This document shows, piece by piece, positions 35,452 through 49,238 of a stretch of DNA of 64,000 nt; the stretch's first letter is position 1, and the number at the start of each line of letters is the position of its first letter. This DNA comes from Brachionus manjavacas (taxonomy: Eukaryota > Rotifera > Eurotatoria > Ploima > Brachionidae), in contig JAHQIY010000002.1 of assembly GCA_019054805.1 (NCBI GenBank), positions 1,798,001 through 1,862,000 of the forward strand, read 5' to 3'. A program made the position numbers and the translations under genes. Under the pieces are notes generated by a model that was not told the origin of the DNA, did no database searches, and saw only the letters and a program-made list of their open reading frames with translations.

Positions 35452-38400
35452 ACCAAATGCCTATCTACATCTACAAATTAGAAACTACCAAATATTTCAC
35501 GCTTATTTATTTTATCATCAAATTCTTTTATTCAAAAATATTGTTTGAAAAAATTAAATTATTTTTTTGAATCAAAATCAATGAAGTTCTTCTCTTTATT
35601 TTTTTGTATCATCAAAACACTTAGAATTAGTCATTTTTATTTTTATTTGGAAACGAATCTACGTAGTTAATTAAACAAAATTTCTGAATAATACCGCAAA
35701 AGCCAGCAAAGAATTTGTATTTCTCAATTGGTTTCGATCGTACAATTTTTGCTGATACCAATTTTGCCAAGAAATATAATTTTGTGTTTTAAATTAATTA
35801 AAATAATTAAATTTTTAAAAAAATTATTCAAATAAATTTAATAATTAAAAGAAAAGTATTTTAATTTTCGCAACTCAATGAATTGTATCCTCAAAAATCA
35901 AAGCGAATTTTTTCTTTTTCATTTTGAATTAAAGGCTTTAATGTTTTAAAAGGAAATTTTTTAATAAAAATAAAAATGACAATCTAAAATTTGTTTTTAT
36001 TTATTTGAACACCGTGATTCTAAATCAAAAGAGAAAAAAATTTTCTCAATTTATTTTTCTGAGTAAGAAAAAAATTAAATTTTCTTAAATCTGAATTATT
36101 AGGCCAAAAAGCACTAATATTTTATCAAATTCATGGTCTAATTGGAAAATTTGATTAGTTTTTTCATATTTATTAAAAAAATTTGTTTGTTGAAAATTTA
36201 TTTTAAATTTTAATTAAAGACAAACATTAAATTTTGAATTATACTTATAAGACTCATTTTTCAGTTTTTAAGATATGGTTTATCATTAGGAGATTCTGGA
36301 TAAATACAAAGACATTCACTGGGAAAAATTGGAAATATGCAAAATGATCTCGTTAGAATACTCATACTTTAAAAAAATAGAATAATAAATATAATTTTGT
36401 TAAGATTAATAATAGTTACCATTGCATTTTACCGCAGCAAATAGGCCCATATGAATTGCATGTCGAAATTTGTTCTAAACAACGACCAGAATTGTATGGT
36501 ATCTATTAAAAGTTAAATTATTTTTAAAATTAATATAGCGCGAAATTAAAATTTAACATACGATCAATTGCAAGATAAAAAAGAAAAAAAAAACTTACAT
36601 TTAATGAATTTGAAGTTTTACAAACTAATAATAAAATCAAAGATAAAATGAGAATTCTTTCAAATTTTTTCTCAATTATGTGCATTTTCAAAATCAGTTT
36701 ATCTAAAAATATATATTAGTTTAAGATTAATACATTAAAAAAAAAATTATTGTGCTCTGACAAATTATTCTGAAATAAGGTCTATCTCAAATATATTAAT
36801 TATTTGAAGCCAAATGTGAATCATTTAATAAATATTTCTTTAGTGTAATTTAAATTTAATATATGTTTATTTTTTTTACATATTAAAAATATAAAGTCAA
36901 ATTTCAAAATAAAAATTAGTAATTCTATTAGATATAAAAATTTTATATCGGAAAAATAAAATAATATATAATAATTAGAATAACTAGAATGTAACATTTT
37001 TTAAAATTGATATTTATCATAATATCTATAGTTCCTTAATTTGTTATCTAATAATTAAAAAAAATAGAATCAAGGGTAGTCCTTTTAAAGAATAGAAAAT
37101 ACTGATAATAACGCTTCTTTTATAAACATGTTGTTTTGTTCTTTAAATATTTTGTTATGTATTCATATTTTTTTCAATAGCTTAAAGAAATAATTTCATT
37201 TTTAGTCAATCGATTTAATGTATCTAAAAGATCAAAAAAACAAATTTTTTAAATTTAAATAAAAAAATATTAAACAAAATAAAATTAATAAATAATAAAT
37301 TATTTTAGCACAAAAAATTAATTATTTATTAATTAATTATTTAATAAAAATAACGCATAAGAAATTTCTTTGTTGAATGATTTAATTGCTTGATTTTTTC
37401 AATTAAAAAATATCGAAAAAAAATAATATACACAAACAAAAATGTTGAACCACACAATCATTTATTAATAACACAGTAATTTTTTTTTAAACTCAAATTA
37501 CACGAATATTTAATTTTTTAGATGCATTTTTTGCTCTTCATCTTTTATACTTTGGAGGATTAGAAATCGAACATGCATATTCGAACCGATATTTGAATAA
37601 GCAGCTTTTCGAACGGAAATCAGCTTCGAATATAATATTTGAATATAAAAAATTTAAAAATATATTTAAATGTAATTTCATTTAATTCAAAAAATTGAGT
37701 CTCTAAAACATTCGAATTAAAAAAAAAAATAATTGAAAAACAAAAACATTTAAAGAAAAATTTTCAAAAGTAAATTGAGTTTTGATGCTATTTGGATACC
37801 AATATCTATGTCAGATTTTGAGCATGCAGCAAAACTCTTCTAAAATTTTTTAAAATTTTCTTGACTCATTTGATTTAGATTGCCCTTTATATATATACAC
37901 AATTCTTGACATGAAAAAATTCTTCTTGGAAAAAACAGTGTAGGAGTACAAAAAACTCAAATTTATTTATTTATTCCATTTAGTTTAAGTAGAAGATTAC
38001 TTATAGAGAATAGAGAAAAAAATAAAATATAAAAATGTAATAAATACAATTTTTTAAAAAATCTATCTTTAGGTGGCCTTTTAATAAAGTAAAAATAAAA
38101 AATAACTGAATGAATGAAAGTAAAATAAAAAATGAGACAGTTTTGCTTTATATTTTTTCAAAAACTTTACAGGCTCAATATTTAAAACAAGTTCTAAACT
38201 TTTTTGTGTCTGTTTAACTCTTCTTTTTAGACTGATAATCTCTTTAAAAACATATAAAAAACTGTCCACTTATAAAACATAACAGATGATAAAGTAGCCA
38301 CAAATAACAAAAATTTATTGAATTTAATTTTTTAAATATATTATTTAAATTTTAATATTTTTTAGTTGATTTTTATTTAATTTCAAATTGCTTTTCAAAT

Positions 38401-39415
38401 TTAAATATAGTTCCAATTTCAATTTAAAAACAAACAGTTTCCGAAGTTAATTTCAAATGTAAAAATGAATCAAATTTAAATTCAAATTTAAGTGGTATTC
38501 AAAATTTTATTCGACTAAATTTTCTGTTAAAATTTTTTATTTATTCAAGTTTCAATTTATCTCCAAAAAAATAATTCGATTTCATTACTTTCAATGTTAC
38601 TCATTCTATGGAAAATTAAATTCCATAGAAATCAAATGTGAACTCGTTGATCAATTCAAATATCGATTACATGCACAGTTTGAATCACCTGAATAAATTT
38701 TGCATCCCTCATTTTTAAAAACAAAATCTTAAGTTTCACAATCTAATTTTTTAGAAATCTTAGCTTCTTCATCTTTATCAACATGAGTGTGTCCTTCTTC
38801 AATGTCTTCATTTTCAAACATGTCTTCAGAATCAATCATTTTTTTCTATTAGATTTTAATTAGATTTTTTTAAACTTTTGAGTAAGATATTAAGTGTCGT
38901 GTAATTAAATTGGAGATTTTTCATAATCTAAATTTTTTGTTATTAAATAAGATCAGAAAACATCAAATTTAAAAACTTCCAAATTAAAATTAATTAAATA
39001 CTTATTCTATTTACTTCTAGTAACACCAAACGAATTACTCTTTTTTAGAAATGTTAGACCCTCATTTTGAACAGATTTTTCAAATTCTTTATTATTTATC
39101 TTTATTGATTCATGTAGATTTATCATTTCCTTTAAAAAATTATTTCTTTGTAAAATTACTCAAATATCTTTGATCTTGGAAAAAGGGTAAAGAAATGCTT
39201 GGTTCTTCTAGTGTTAAAAAAATCGCTTGTTATTATTTATTTCAAAAAATTTCAAATTTTTTTTCAAGCTTTTCTGGAAGAATATTTAATCAATTATTAA
39301 AGATAATTTTCAATTTTTATTCACTAACCATTAAAAAGATTATTTATATTACAGCAAAAAAAAACTTTTATTTAATTCCAAGTTTTAAAGACATATAACT
39401 TTTATTTAATTTCTC
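35452..39415. other. 4-kb A/T-rich region between tropomyosin and RBM8A
   Basis: No convincing exon lies here except the short acidic frame at 38729-38839. A TTTATTTATTTATT tract near 37965 resembles the tails of the dispersed repeats. A segment near 37560-37640 has several TCGAA repeats. Confidence 0.5.
38729..38839 (-). CDS. short acidic reading frame, possible small protein or first exon
   Basis: A 36-codon frame starts MIDSEDMFENEDIEEG and ends KKLDCET. It is strongly acidic and has far fewer Phe/Ile/Asn codons than chance frames in this DNA. It may be a complete micro-protein, or a first exon with a donor at about ATT|GTGAAA. It lies downstream of RBM8A on the same strand. I recognise no family. 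Confidence 0.3.
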   Translation of the reverse strand: MIDSEDMFENEDIEEGHTHVDKDEEAKISKKLDCET

Positions 39416-40055
39416 TCAATGATGATTGTTTTTGTGTGAGCCTTTGCGTTCTTTGAATGGGCCCTTGACAAAAGCCCAGCTAACAGCTATTTGCTGACCA
39501 TTTATTTCCTTTCCATTCATAGCGTTTAGGGCATTTTTTGCTTCATTAAATGATTCATATTCAATCAGTGCATATCCCTACACAGAAATTAGATTTTCTA
39601 AAGAATAAAAAAAAAATATATACTTTCAAATAACCAGTCCTTCGATCTATATTTAAATGAATGTTTTTTATTATTCCAAAATCTCCAAATGGCGTAGCAA
39701 TGTCATCTTCAGTGGACTCTTCCTGAATTCCAGTAACAAATAAAATCCATCCTTCAATTGACCGCTTAGGACCGGCTTCATCATTATCTTCTTCAACTGC
39801 TTCGTATTCGGCAGTTCTATCTTCGATGGTTTCCTGATTTTCTTGAAATATTCGAAACCCTATTATGATTTAGAACTTAAACAAATGGACTGCTCTTACC
39901 ATTTACTTGATTAAATCCTCGACCTCTTCTTCTGGTCGCTTTTTCTTTAATTTTTTGAACGTCTTTTAAATTTGTTAAAAACTAAATCATTAGAGTATTT
40001 TTATTTAATTACGATCTTCGGCAAATTCATCGCCTTCAACATGTATATCCATCAT
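39416..40055 (-). CDS. RBM8A: RNA-binding protein 8A (Y14), exon junction complex core
   Basis: Y14 forms the MAGOH heterodimer of the exon junction complex, deposited upstream of splice junctions. Four exons (40055-40013, 39962-39900, 39859-39624, 39577-39416) give 504 nt and 167 residues; human has 174. The N-terminus has [14 protein letters not shown], the usual pre-RRM basic block. The RRM reads [53 protein letters not shown] and ISVDW-like [15 protein letters not shown]1 is GYLKGYALIEY, with the Y14-type ability to use this face for protein contacts. The C-terminus is short, Lys/His-rich, with fewer RS/RGG repeats than vertebrates. Introns are small (39 to 50 nt). Confidence 0.95.
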
Positions 40056-43000
40056 TTTTGAAACAAATTTAGACCACCGACTTAATTAAAATCTTAATTT
40101 TTAGAAGAATTTTTTTATACTAATAAAGTAATGACTACAGTGGAAAATTAACTTTTCTTAATTTTTAAATTTGTACTTGCTTTGTGTTTTAATTCTTAAC
40201 TGCGGGTTATGTCATATTTTTAGTCTTATTAATGGAAATAACCGTCATTTTCTATTAAATGACCATTTTTTGTTAAACAGTCTGTTTTTCAGATTGATTT
40301 TACTTTGTTTATTTGATTCATTTTACTTAAATATATCAAATTACATTTTCTACTGATTTTTCTATTCGTGATATTAGATTTTTCTTATTCCTTTTGTGTC
40401 TATCTGATTATTTTTGAAATTTAATAGATATTTCCATTAAAACAATTCAAAGCTTTTCTTTTAGAAAAATAATTAGAAGTTTGGACGAAAAGTGCAATAC
40501 AGAAATCCAAATTCCAAAAAAAAGTATAGATTTTGCATTATTTAATTTTTATAACTGCTAGGAGAACAAAACGAAACAAACAAATAATGTTTCATTTAAC
40601 TTTCCAGTTTAAAGAAAAAGATAAAAGAAAAACTATCATTAAATTGATTAGAAATTTGTGTGTTAATTTAGAAAATTTTAAATTTTTTGCTTTTCTTAAT
40701 TTACAAATACTTTTGAAAATAAACAACTTAAATATTTAACTAATTTGTATCTGCCAACTGATTATTTTTACAATCAAAAATATTAAATCAAAGAAAAGAA
40801 TTCACATTAGAATAAATTTAAAAAAAAATATATCTCAAAAAATTTATATTTTATTTGAATATTTCAAAATTAAAATCAGTAATTATTTTTTGAATTTACT
40901 AAAACATTATAACTTCATGTTGTTTAGCAATCAAATTTTAAATAGTTCAATTTTGTAAAATTTACTTTACAAAATTCTAAGAAGTTGCAGTTCGATTAGG
41001 AAGGTTAAAAAATAATTATACTCAATTTAAAACCATTAAATTAGGAACTTTATTTTTCAACTTCGGACTATATCATATTTTTAGTCTTTTGAATGGGAAT
41101 AAGTGTCTTTTCTGGACTTCTTTTTCAACTTGAAAATTGTGCACCATTTCTACCAATTTAATCCGAATTTCGTGACAAGCGTGTTCTTCTTAACATAAAA
41201 AAGTTTTTTGAAGCAAAATTTCTTGTTTAAATTTTGTATATTAATATTTTTCAAAATTCATTTAAAAGACAATTTTTTATGTAATTACTATTACACAAAA
41301 TATATAAAAGTAAGCTAAAATTTTACAACAAAAAAAAATTAAAACATTAATATGATATAATTTATTAATTAATTAAGACTTTCTTCGTTTTTAAATTTAG
41401 TGAAAAAATTATATTTCTTCAAATACATTTGATTGTAAACTTTTGACTACATGAACAATTTTTTCTAAAATTTTTACACTAAAAAATGTGTTTCTTAACG
41501 TTTAATAAACATATGGAGCATTTAAAATTTAAAATTTCGATTTTCTTAAAATAATCTTTCATGGCATATATTTTTTTCAGTAATATTGTTTTCTTTAGAA
41601 CTTTGATCAGGTTGTTTTGATATCTTAAACCTTCGCACACAATTACATGTAACATCAGTAAGTTTTTGGATAGAATTGCATGTAATTATAACTGAGAATA
41701 GGGTGTTTTTTTACACTTATTTAGTTACATCTAACTAAGTGGCTAGGATATATTATAATTGCGCATCTATAACAAAAAATATGCTTAAAATTTTTATTTT
41801 AAAGTAAATCTTAACTAAAATAAATAAAAAAATCCGAAATTTTTTTTTAAATGTAGTAAATATTATCGCAAATTATTTCTCATATGAAATTAACTACTAA
41901 ATTGTTTTTAATAAAATCGATACTGAAAAAATAATAATTTTAAGTGAAGAATTATTATAATAAATTAACAAAATATCAACTTCAATGAGGTCTTTTCCTG
42001 CGCCCACCTCTAGTTCCACGTTCTGTTGTTTTTAAGTGATCGTTCTTATTTTTCAAGCCCTATTAATAATTTCTTTGTTAAAATAAAGAGAAAAATATCT
42101 TCTTTTTATCAATATAGGTGTTTCTAGATTTGGAGAACGAACCATTATAACATGATTAAAAATTTGGTAATTTATTTAAGAATTTGAATCTTTTTATACA
42201 TGAATTTGATAAAATTCGATGAAATTTTTTTAAATTTTAAATTTAATTACATGTAAATATATGAGTTAAAAAGCTATCTTTTCTTTTTATTTTAAATAAA
42301 ACTGGATCTTTCTTGAAAAATACAATATCAATTATATTTGATATTGAACTTCATAGCGACGTCACATAGTATCGGATCTAGCGCGGAGTCTTATCATGAT
42401 CTATAACTTTATTAATTATGATAGACAGGATAGATATTGCTAAGGTAAGATTGAATTTTATTTTCATGCTGCTTAAGGTTTTTGACTTTTCGATCACTCG
42501 CATAAACTTCAGCTTAATTTTTCTTCAAATTTGAGCTTTATAAACATTGATGTTGAAACAATATGAAGCAAAATATGCTTCACTTAATTAAAAATTTAAA
42601 AACTGATTTTAATTTAATATTAACGATTCAATCTTAAAAATTTAATTGATAAAAAATTTAAATATAAAAACTTTTTGTTAAAAAAAGTGTAAAAAATTTA
42701 ATATGAAGTTCCATATTTGCATACAACCTGATAGGAAAATAATAAATTTATTGAGAGTTTTATTTATTTTTTTTCTTTAATTTTCCTTTTTTTATGTTAT
42801 AAATTTGTTTTTCTTTGTGTTTATTTTTATTCCATGGTTGCTTCGTGTCTATATTCCATCATGGAAAAGTACAAGAAAAAATAAATTAAAAATCAGTAGA
42901 AAGAATGAATCATTTTGCACAACTAATAAATTTTGAGAATCGTTTATTCATTATTGTCAACCTAAAATAATTAAAGGCCTAATTAAATTTAGTATTAAAG

Positions 43001-43619
43001 ATTGCAATCAGATATTTTTAAAAGTCACTCTCTTATCCATTATAAGAATGAATTAAAAACTTGGACATATTTTGAATAGAATTAAAAATAAAAATTATTT
43101 TTTTCTGGTTTAAATCCAGCAAGCGTTTTTCAACACGCCTTTGCAGATGCGTGTTTTGATATTTGTCTTTTTATCTGGGAAATTTTCTTTGTAAAATTCC
43201 AAGAATTAGGAATTAATATATCAATTTCCGATTTTTTATTTGTTTTATAAATGAATTGAATTGAAAAAATGTTATTAACTTATTATTAAGGGCTCTATAT
43301 TCGAAAATGTTAGTTCATCATAATTTAAATAGGATTTTTATTTGAAGTTAGACTATTAGAAAAAAAATTTTGAATGTTTTGATTATTTATTTTTTAGATA
43401 TTTAAAAAAGAGTTGAACTAATATGTTCTTTGCAAAGAAACAGATTTATCTCTTATTCAAAAATTTTAAACAATAACTGTTTTAAGTATATATATATATA
43501 TATATATTGATATAAACTGGATGGAAGATATAATAGAAAATTTTAAATAACTGATTGGTATTAAAAATGGAAATTTTTTAAATTTAAAAATTAATATCAA
43601 AATATTTCACTATGGATTA
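40056..43619. other. 3.6-kb A/T-rich region, few exons
   Basis: It includes a small candidate last exon at 41982-42059, a (TA)n run at about 43488-43507, and a diverged direct repeat (around TCATATTTTTAGTCTT...GGAAATAA) at about 40210 and 41073. An unexplained G/C-richer patch lies at about 42350-42450. Nothing else looks coding. Confidence 0.5.
41982..42059 (-). CDS. candidate terminal exon with an RG-rich basic tail
   Basis: The minus-strand segment opens after a splice acceptor (ATTATTAATAG) and encodes 25 residues ending TERGTRGGRRKRPH before a stop. It is G/C-rich relative to its surroundings and has protein-like composition, resembling tails of RNA-binding proteins. I could not find its upstream exons: a possible start near 42135 is not joined by an obvious donor. 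Low confidence; it could be chance. Confidence 0.3.
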   Translation of the reverse strand, partial: GLKNKNDHLKTTERGTRGGRRKRPH

Positions 43620-46600
43620 TTAGTTTTTAACAGCCACACATGAAACAAACAGTTCTGGATTTTCGGTCCATAGTTTATTCATAATATTGTCCATGTACTC
43701 TCTAAGACGCAGATTAGCTTGTTTTTCCTCGTTTAATTTTGCCAAGAGCTACATGAAATTAAAATTATTAAAAAATAAATTTTTTTAAGATATTTTACAT
43801 CATCTATCGATGAAGTTTCCATTTCAGCAGCTAATGAAGATCCGGATGTAACTCCATATGTTGAAGAAATATTTGGTTCATCATCAAACAGATGGTTTAT
43901 TTTTGTATTAACTGATTCTACATTTATATTATGTGACGACAATCTTTCATCTTGTAGAGTTTGTACAGGCTGTATGGCTTCATTAATTATGGCCGATGTA
44001 AGTGTACTTTTTAAGTTTTCATTTTCGGCTTTCGCTATTTCTAAATTTTGTTCAAGGGAATCAATTTTCTAAAGTTTGATTTTATTTTTTCTCCAAAAAT
44101 TTCTGAATTAAAGTACTTGACAATATTCAGTTAGCTGGTTGCTCATTTCATCAGTAATAAAATCTTTTTCGCTTTCAAGTCTTTGATTTTCATTTAAAAT
44201 TTTTCTGTAGCAATCCGTCAATTTTTGGAAATCTTCTTCACATTTTTCATTTTTCTTTTAAATAATCAACTTATTATACTTGAATAAGTCACTATCAAAA
44301 ATTACATTTAAAAGTTCTTTCAATTCTTCGGAAATTTTTAGATTCTCTGACCGATATGCATTCAACTGTTGTTCGAAATTTTCAGTTCTAGTTTATTTGA
44401 TTAAAAAATGAAATAATTTACGAATTTTTAAATATTTTTCTCTCAATTTTTTAAAATATTTTTAAAAATAATTTTAACCTTTTTTCAAAAATAAAGCTCT
44501 ACTACATGAATGTGAAAAATTTAATTTTGGGTCTAATGAACAAGAAAATTTTAATTTTTTTAGTTTATCAGACAAAATCAGTAAATTAAATTCCAAATTT
44601 TAAAAACTATGAAAATTTTTATTTACAATTTAACTATTTTATTCATTTTTGTTAAAAATAAAAATACCCTTGCCGATCAAACGAATGAACATAAATTACT
44701 ATTTAAGGTAAAAAATTAAAACAACTGATTCAGTCATCCTATTTATAAACCAAAGAAAATATCAAAATTATATTTTCCTTTCAAATTAACTTATTAATTT
44801 GAAATTTGATAATTTAAATTTTATATTTTTATGTATTAATTAATGAAAGATCCTTCCAAAGTATTTTTAGTATATTAGGACTCAGCTTCTCAAACCCCCA
44901 TTTTTTATTCTAATCTAAAATTTCTTAATAATATTTCAGATTTTTCAAATTCTCAAGTTAGAGAGAGATTATTTTTATTTTTGCAAATGTTTAAATATTA
45001 AAAAAAAAAATTTAAAAAACTAACTTTTTTGAAAAAATGTCCCTTTCATCATTCCATGAGGAGTTGGTAGTTTTAAGCTCTTCTTTTAATTTGGTGTTTT
45101 CGGCTTTTAATTGATTAATAGTCTGTTCTAATACATGATTTGACTCGATTACTTTTTCAAAATCTGTATATCTTGAAAACAATAAATGTTTCAATTCATT
45201 TATTAATTAATTAGAAAAAATTTACTTTATTTCTATTAATTCATAATCGCTTTTTATTTTATCTATTTGATTACAAAGCTCTTTGTTTTCATTCGAAAGA
45301 TAATCGACTTGTTGCGTTAACTTTTTAACCTAATCATTTAAAAATAGTAAAAAAATTTCAAAAAATTAATCAAGTCAAAAAACCTTGTCTTCACTTGTTT
45401 TAAGATGTTTTTCATAGTTTTCTATAGCATCATCTGTAATTGCAATGCTAAGCCGAGGATTATCATCAATTATATCGGGAATTTGCTGCCGATGGGGAAG
45501 ACTCTGAAATGATCGTTCTCTCAGCAATTTTTTTCTTTATTAAAATTAATAATTTTTAAAAATTAAAAAACAATTATTACTTTGTTAATGATTGCTCATA
45601 GAAATTTGAATTTGATATTGAAGTTGGAATATTATTATAATTATCTTGATTATTCGTCATATTTAGACTATAAATATCGTTATCAGAATCATTTTTGGGC
45701 ATGTTTAATCTAAAAAGTGTTCGATTCAATCGAAATTTAAACATATTAAATTCATCAAAAAATTACGATGATTCGAAATCGTATTCTCCATAAGAGTTGT
45801 TTGAAAATGGAGATGATACTAATGACTGAAAGAAAAAAAATAATTTTTTATAAAATAATTTAATTAAACAAATTAAAATTTTTGATTAATTTTTATGATT
45901 CAAAATTGTACAAATTTCAAAAAAATTTTATTGCACAATTAGAAGAAGATAAAGATAATCAAAAATTTTAATTTTTGGTTAAGCCCTACAGAGTTCTTTT
46001 CAAAGTTTGTGCCTTGAGTACCAAAAAAACCATCCATTAAATCATCTTAAACATGTAAAATTTGTTTAGAATATATATTTAAATTTATTGAAATCATTAC
46101 CATCTTTCGTCATTTCATTAGATTCGTTAATTCCAGTCAATTTTCCTATTGCGTTCTTCAACTGGTCATAAGATAAAATGCCTAATCCGAATGGATCCAA
46201 TTCATTTACAAGACTATTAAGGTCCTAAAAATTAAACATAATTCTTTTTTAATAATTCAGAAAATTTAATCACAATTATTATTAATTATTTAAATTATCA
46301 ATTAAAATTTTTAAAGAAAATAGGATCATTTGTTCTAAGTTTTTTGAGCAGTTGCAAAAACAGGTGCAAAAATTAATTTAAAAATCTTTTTGAAAACCTC
46401 AGGAAAAATTTCTGAGATAAATTTATTTGATTTTTACATTGCTTCTTCTTCTCCATTTCTGATGTTGATCCAAATTCTAAAATTAATCCCTAATAGAAAG
46501 TAAAAAGTTTTTTGGCACAGAATTTAATTCATGCATAGAATAAATGCCTTTGATTGAAACCTTGGTTATTTTTTAGACTGGCAGCATTGAAAAATTATCT

Positions 46601-46822
46601 ATTTTGAAAAGACACATCAAAAAAATAATCAAAAATAATTACAATTTGTTCGAAGTTGAAGTCCTTGATTAAATCTTGAGTTTTTTTAATAAATTCATCT
46701 GTTTGTATTGTTCCAGTTCCATTTGGATCATACAACTTGAATAAATTCTGGAATTTGTTCTCGTTCGAATCCGTATCATCTCTAGTTTTGAGTTCAGTTT
46801 CAACAAAATTCATTTTTTTCAA
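43620..46822 (-). CDS. RAB11FIP3/4: class II Rab11 family-interacting protein (FIP3/FIP4, Nuf)
   Basis: Class II FIPs bind Rab11 (and Arf) on recycling endosomes and act in furrow membrane delivery and cytokinesis. About twelve small exons assemble from 46822 to 43620. First come EF-hand-like units: LFKLYDPNGTGTIQTDEF (exon 46822-46643) and LVNELDPFGLGILSYDQL (exon 46224-46101). The latter matches the human FIP3 block with LDPSGLGVISFEDF. A disordered Ser/Asn-rich part follows, then coiled-coil exons (45330-44309), for example KKLTQQVDYLSNENKELCNQ. The last exon (43748-43620) holds the Rab11-binding domain: ANLRLREYMDNIMNKLWTEN then PELFV. Two introns are long (about 420 and 640 nt), unlike most here. 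Met1 or Met4 could be the start. The family call rests on the two ends agreeing. Confidence 0.85.
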
Positions 46823-47878
46823 ACTAACAAAAATTTGAAATTTATAATTTTGTTTTAAGATTTGAAATTACGCTCGAAACAGAATAAAAATCAAATTAAC
46901 TAACTAAATAAGGTCATGTGATTTGTTCAAAGATAGTTTCATTTTATTTTTTTAAAAACATTGTTGAGCGTTTAAAATAAAACTTTCTTTTCAACATATT
47001 TAGTAATTAGTTGAAATGTGTTTAAATGCTAATTAAAAAAGGTCGATTGAATTTTATTATTTATTGCCATGAAAAAAAACATGCTGAGTCTGAGAAAAAA
47101 TAAAATTACTAAAACAAGAATATTACTCATAAATTAAATCATCAGTTAAAGAACATTAAAATTTAAAATAAATTTTTCGCCTCAATTCTTCTATAAGCTT
47201 TCACATGAAAAGATGATAAATAAATGACTTTAAATCTAGAGGCTTTTACTTGTCTTTTAATGAATGACACTTTTGCACAAATCAAGGCTATGGGTAAACC
47301 ATTAATATCTCTAAGCACGTCATTAAATTTTTTTTCCATTTAATACTTGATTTTTGTTTAATCCAAATAATTTTTTCTCTGAAATTAAGAAAACAATTTC
47401 TATGGATTTATCATAAATTTTTAAAGCCATATTAATTTTGGTTCAAAGTTTAAGCATTATTGTTTTTTTAATCTTACTTGTCGCATAAGTAGAATGCTCG
47501 ATTAATAAAAATTTACTTCTATTGAACATCTAGTAAAATCTTAATTTAATCAGTACGTCTTAGAATTTATCACATATTGATTTATCAATTTTCTAGTTCG
47601 AAATCGACAACTATTAATTTTACTTTATTCCTTCGAGCTATATGAGATTAAAATAATATTAGAAAAGAAATGATAAATTTGTATAAATAATTTTTTGTGG
47701 CTATTTTTGATAAATTTAAAATAACCATTAAATTTCAATAATTTTTTTTTGGAACACATCTTTATCTTAAATGTGCTTTTTGATTATTTTGATCATTACC
47801 ATATATATTTTGAAAAAAAAAGATAAAATTTTAAAAGCTTTTTATTACAGAAAATAGACTTGATTTTTTTCCGAAAAT
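46823..47878. other. A/T-rich intergenic region
   Basis: No exon, repeat or RNA gene is visible. It must contain the RAB11FIP promoter and the metaxin 3' flank. Confidence 0.5.
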
Positions 47879-49238
47879 TTAATTTTTTTCCACATATTCA
47901 ACATCAGTTTTTATTATATCAATACGAATAAATCCAATTGCAAAAGCGTAAACAAGCATAGCTGATAGAGCAATACTAAACGCAATTAGTTGCTGCTTAC
48001 GTTTTTCCCATTCCTCTAGCTCAGCTAATTTCGATGTACTACTGGACGGTGATTGCCGAGACCAGGATTTTAGGGAAAAAAATTTCAACCAGCTTAGAAA
48101 TTTCATCCGTTTAGCTAACTCTTGCGCTCTTCTTCCTTCAATTTCTAAAATAAAAACTTGATATAATATATTTTTTTAAATTGAAAAATTTCACCTTTTT
48201 TATCGATTGGAAAGTTTTCTATTTGTATCCTTGCTATCAATGAGCACAGATTTGAGGATGCAGATAAATGGCTTTTAATAGCGGAATTAACAAATGGTGC
48301 TTTGGATAAAATACTCAAATATCCAAACAAATAAGCGTCCAGTAATGATGGTCTTAATATAAAATTTTTGAAACTTTTTTGATTTTCTTGACAAAATTTT
48401 TACTTGTTTTCAAACATAAATAAGTTTTGTCCCAGCTTGGCAGAGATGATATTCAAGCATTCTTTACTTTCATAAATAAGCTAAAATAAATTATTTTTTT
48501 TTATTAAATTAATAATAAATTAGAAAAATATTAAAATTACATGTGGGTTTATGGACTCGAATTGAACATGAGTGCTTCTATAATTGCTCATGATTGCTGT
48601 TTTTACATTTTCTGACATGGCTCTGAGCTTTATCAAACTAAATGGAAACCATAAATATTTCCCATAAGCTCTTCGAATAACACTATAGGTATTTTCATTG
48701 TCTAACCAGCATAAGGAATTCTAAAAGTATTTCCTAGTCAATTCAGTGCATTTTTTTATTTTAACTTACAAATGCTGGAATAAATTTTTGCTTGAATAAA
48801 CACAAAATAGCTACCATATCTGGATAATTTTTATCTGATAATAACAAATCAACATTTTTCTTAAAAAATTACTAAATAAAAATGTACCCTTATGAAAAGA
48901 TTACTCACTTTTTGCTTGACAAAATCAATAATTTCTTCAATGCCGATAAAAACTTCATTTTTAAATTTTAATCTTGGAAGAGGATCTTTTAAAATATTTT
49001 CAAAATAGAAAAACTCGTTATTTTTTCGAATTTAAAGTTACTTCTAAAAAGATCCCAATTTTTGTCGACTACTTGGACACTATGTTCGATTTGTGAATAT
49101 TTTAGGTAACACTTTAAGAGCAAATTTTAAAATTTATTTAAAAAAATAATTATTTACCATAATAGTTAAGCATTCTGGGTCCAGACTAGGCAGTTCCCAT
49201 TCACCAGGCCAAACATATAATATAACAGTTTCAGTCAT
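47879..49238 (-). CDS. MTX1: metaxin-1 (mitochondrial outer membrane SAM complex)
   Basis: Metaxins are GST-fold subunits of the outer-membrane sorting and assembly machinery and of mitochondrial transport adaptors. Eight exons run from the ATG at 49238 to 47879. The N-terminus, LYVWPGEWELPSLDPECL, is the metaxin-1 form (GGWGLPS in human). Then come PLPRLKFKNEVFIGIEEI, FKQKFIPAF, SLCWLDNENTY, ECLNIISAKLGQN, and the GST C-terminal-like PSLLDAYLFGYLSIL with HLSASSNLCSLI. The final exon is basic, then has a membrane anchor (IAFSIALSAMLVYAFAIGFI) near the C-terminus, as expected for a tail-anchored metaxin-1. Introns are short. Confidence 0.85.

Noticed and set aside
43130-43165. Short G/C-rich hairpin (AACACGC...GCGTGTT) suggestive of a small RNA
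   Set aside because: The stem is only 7 bp and does not extend; no RNA family features.
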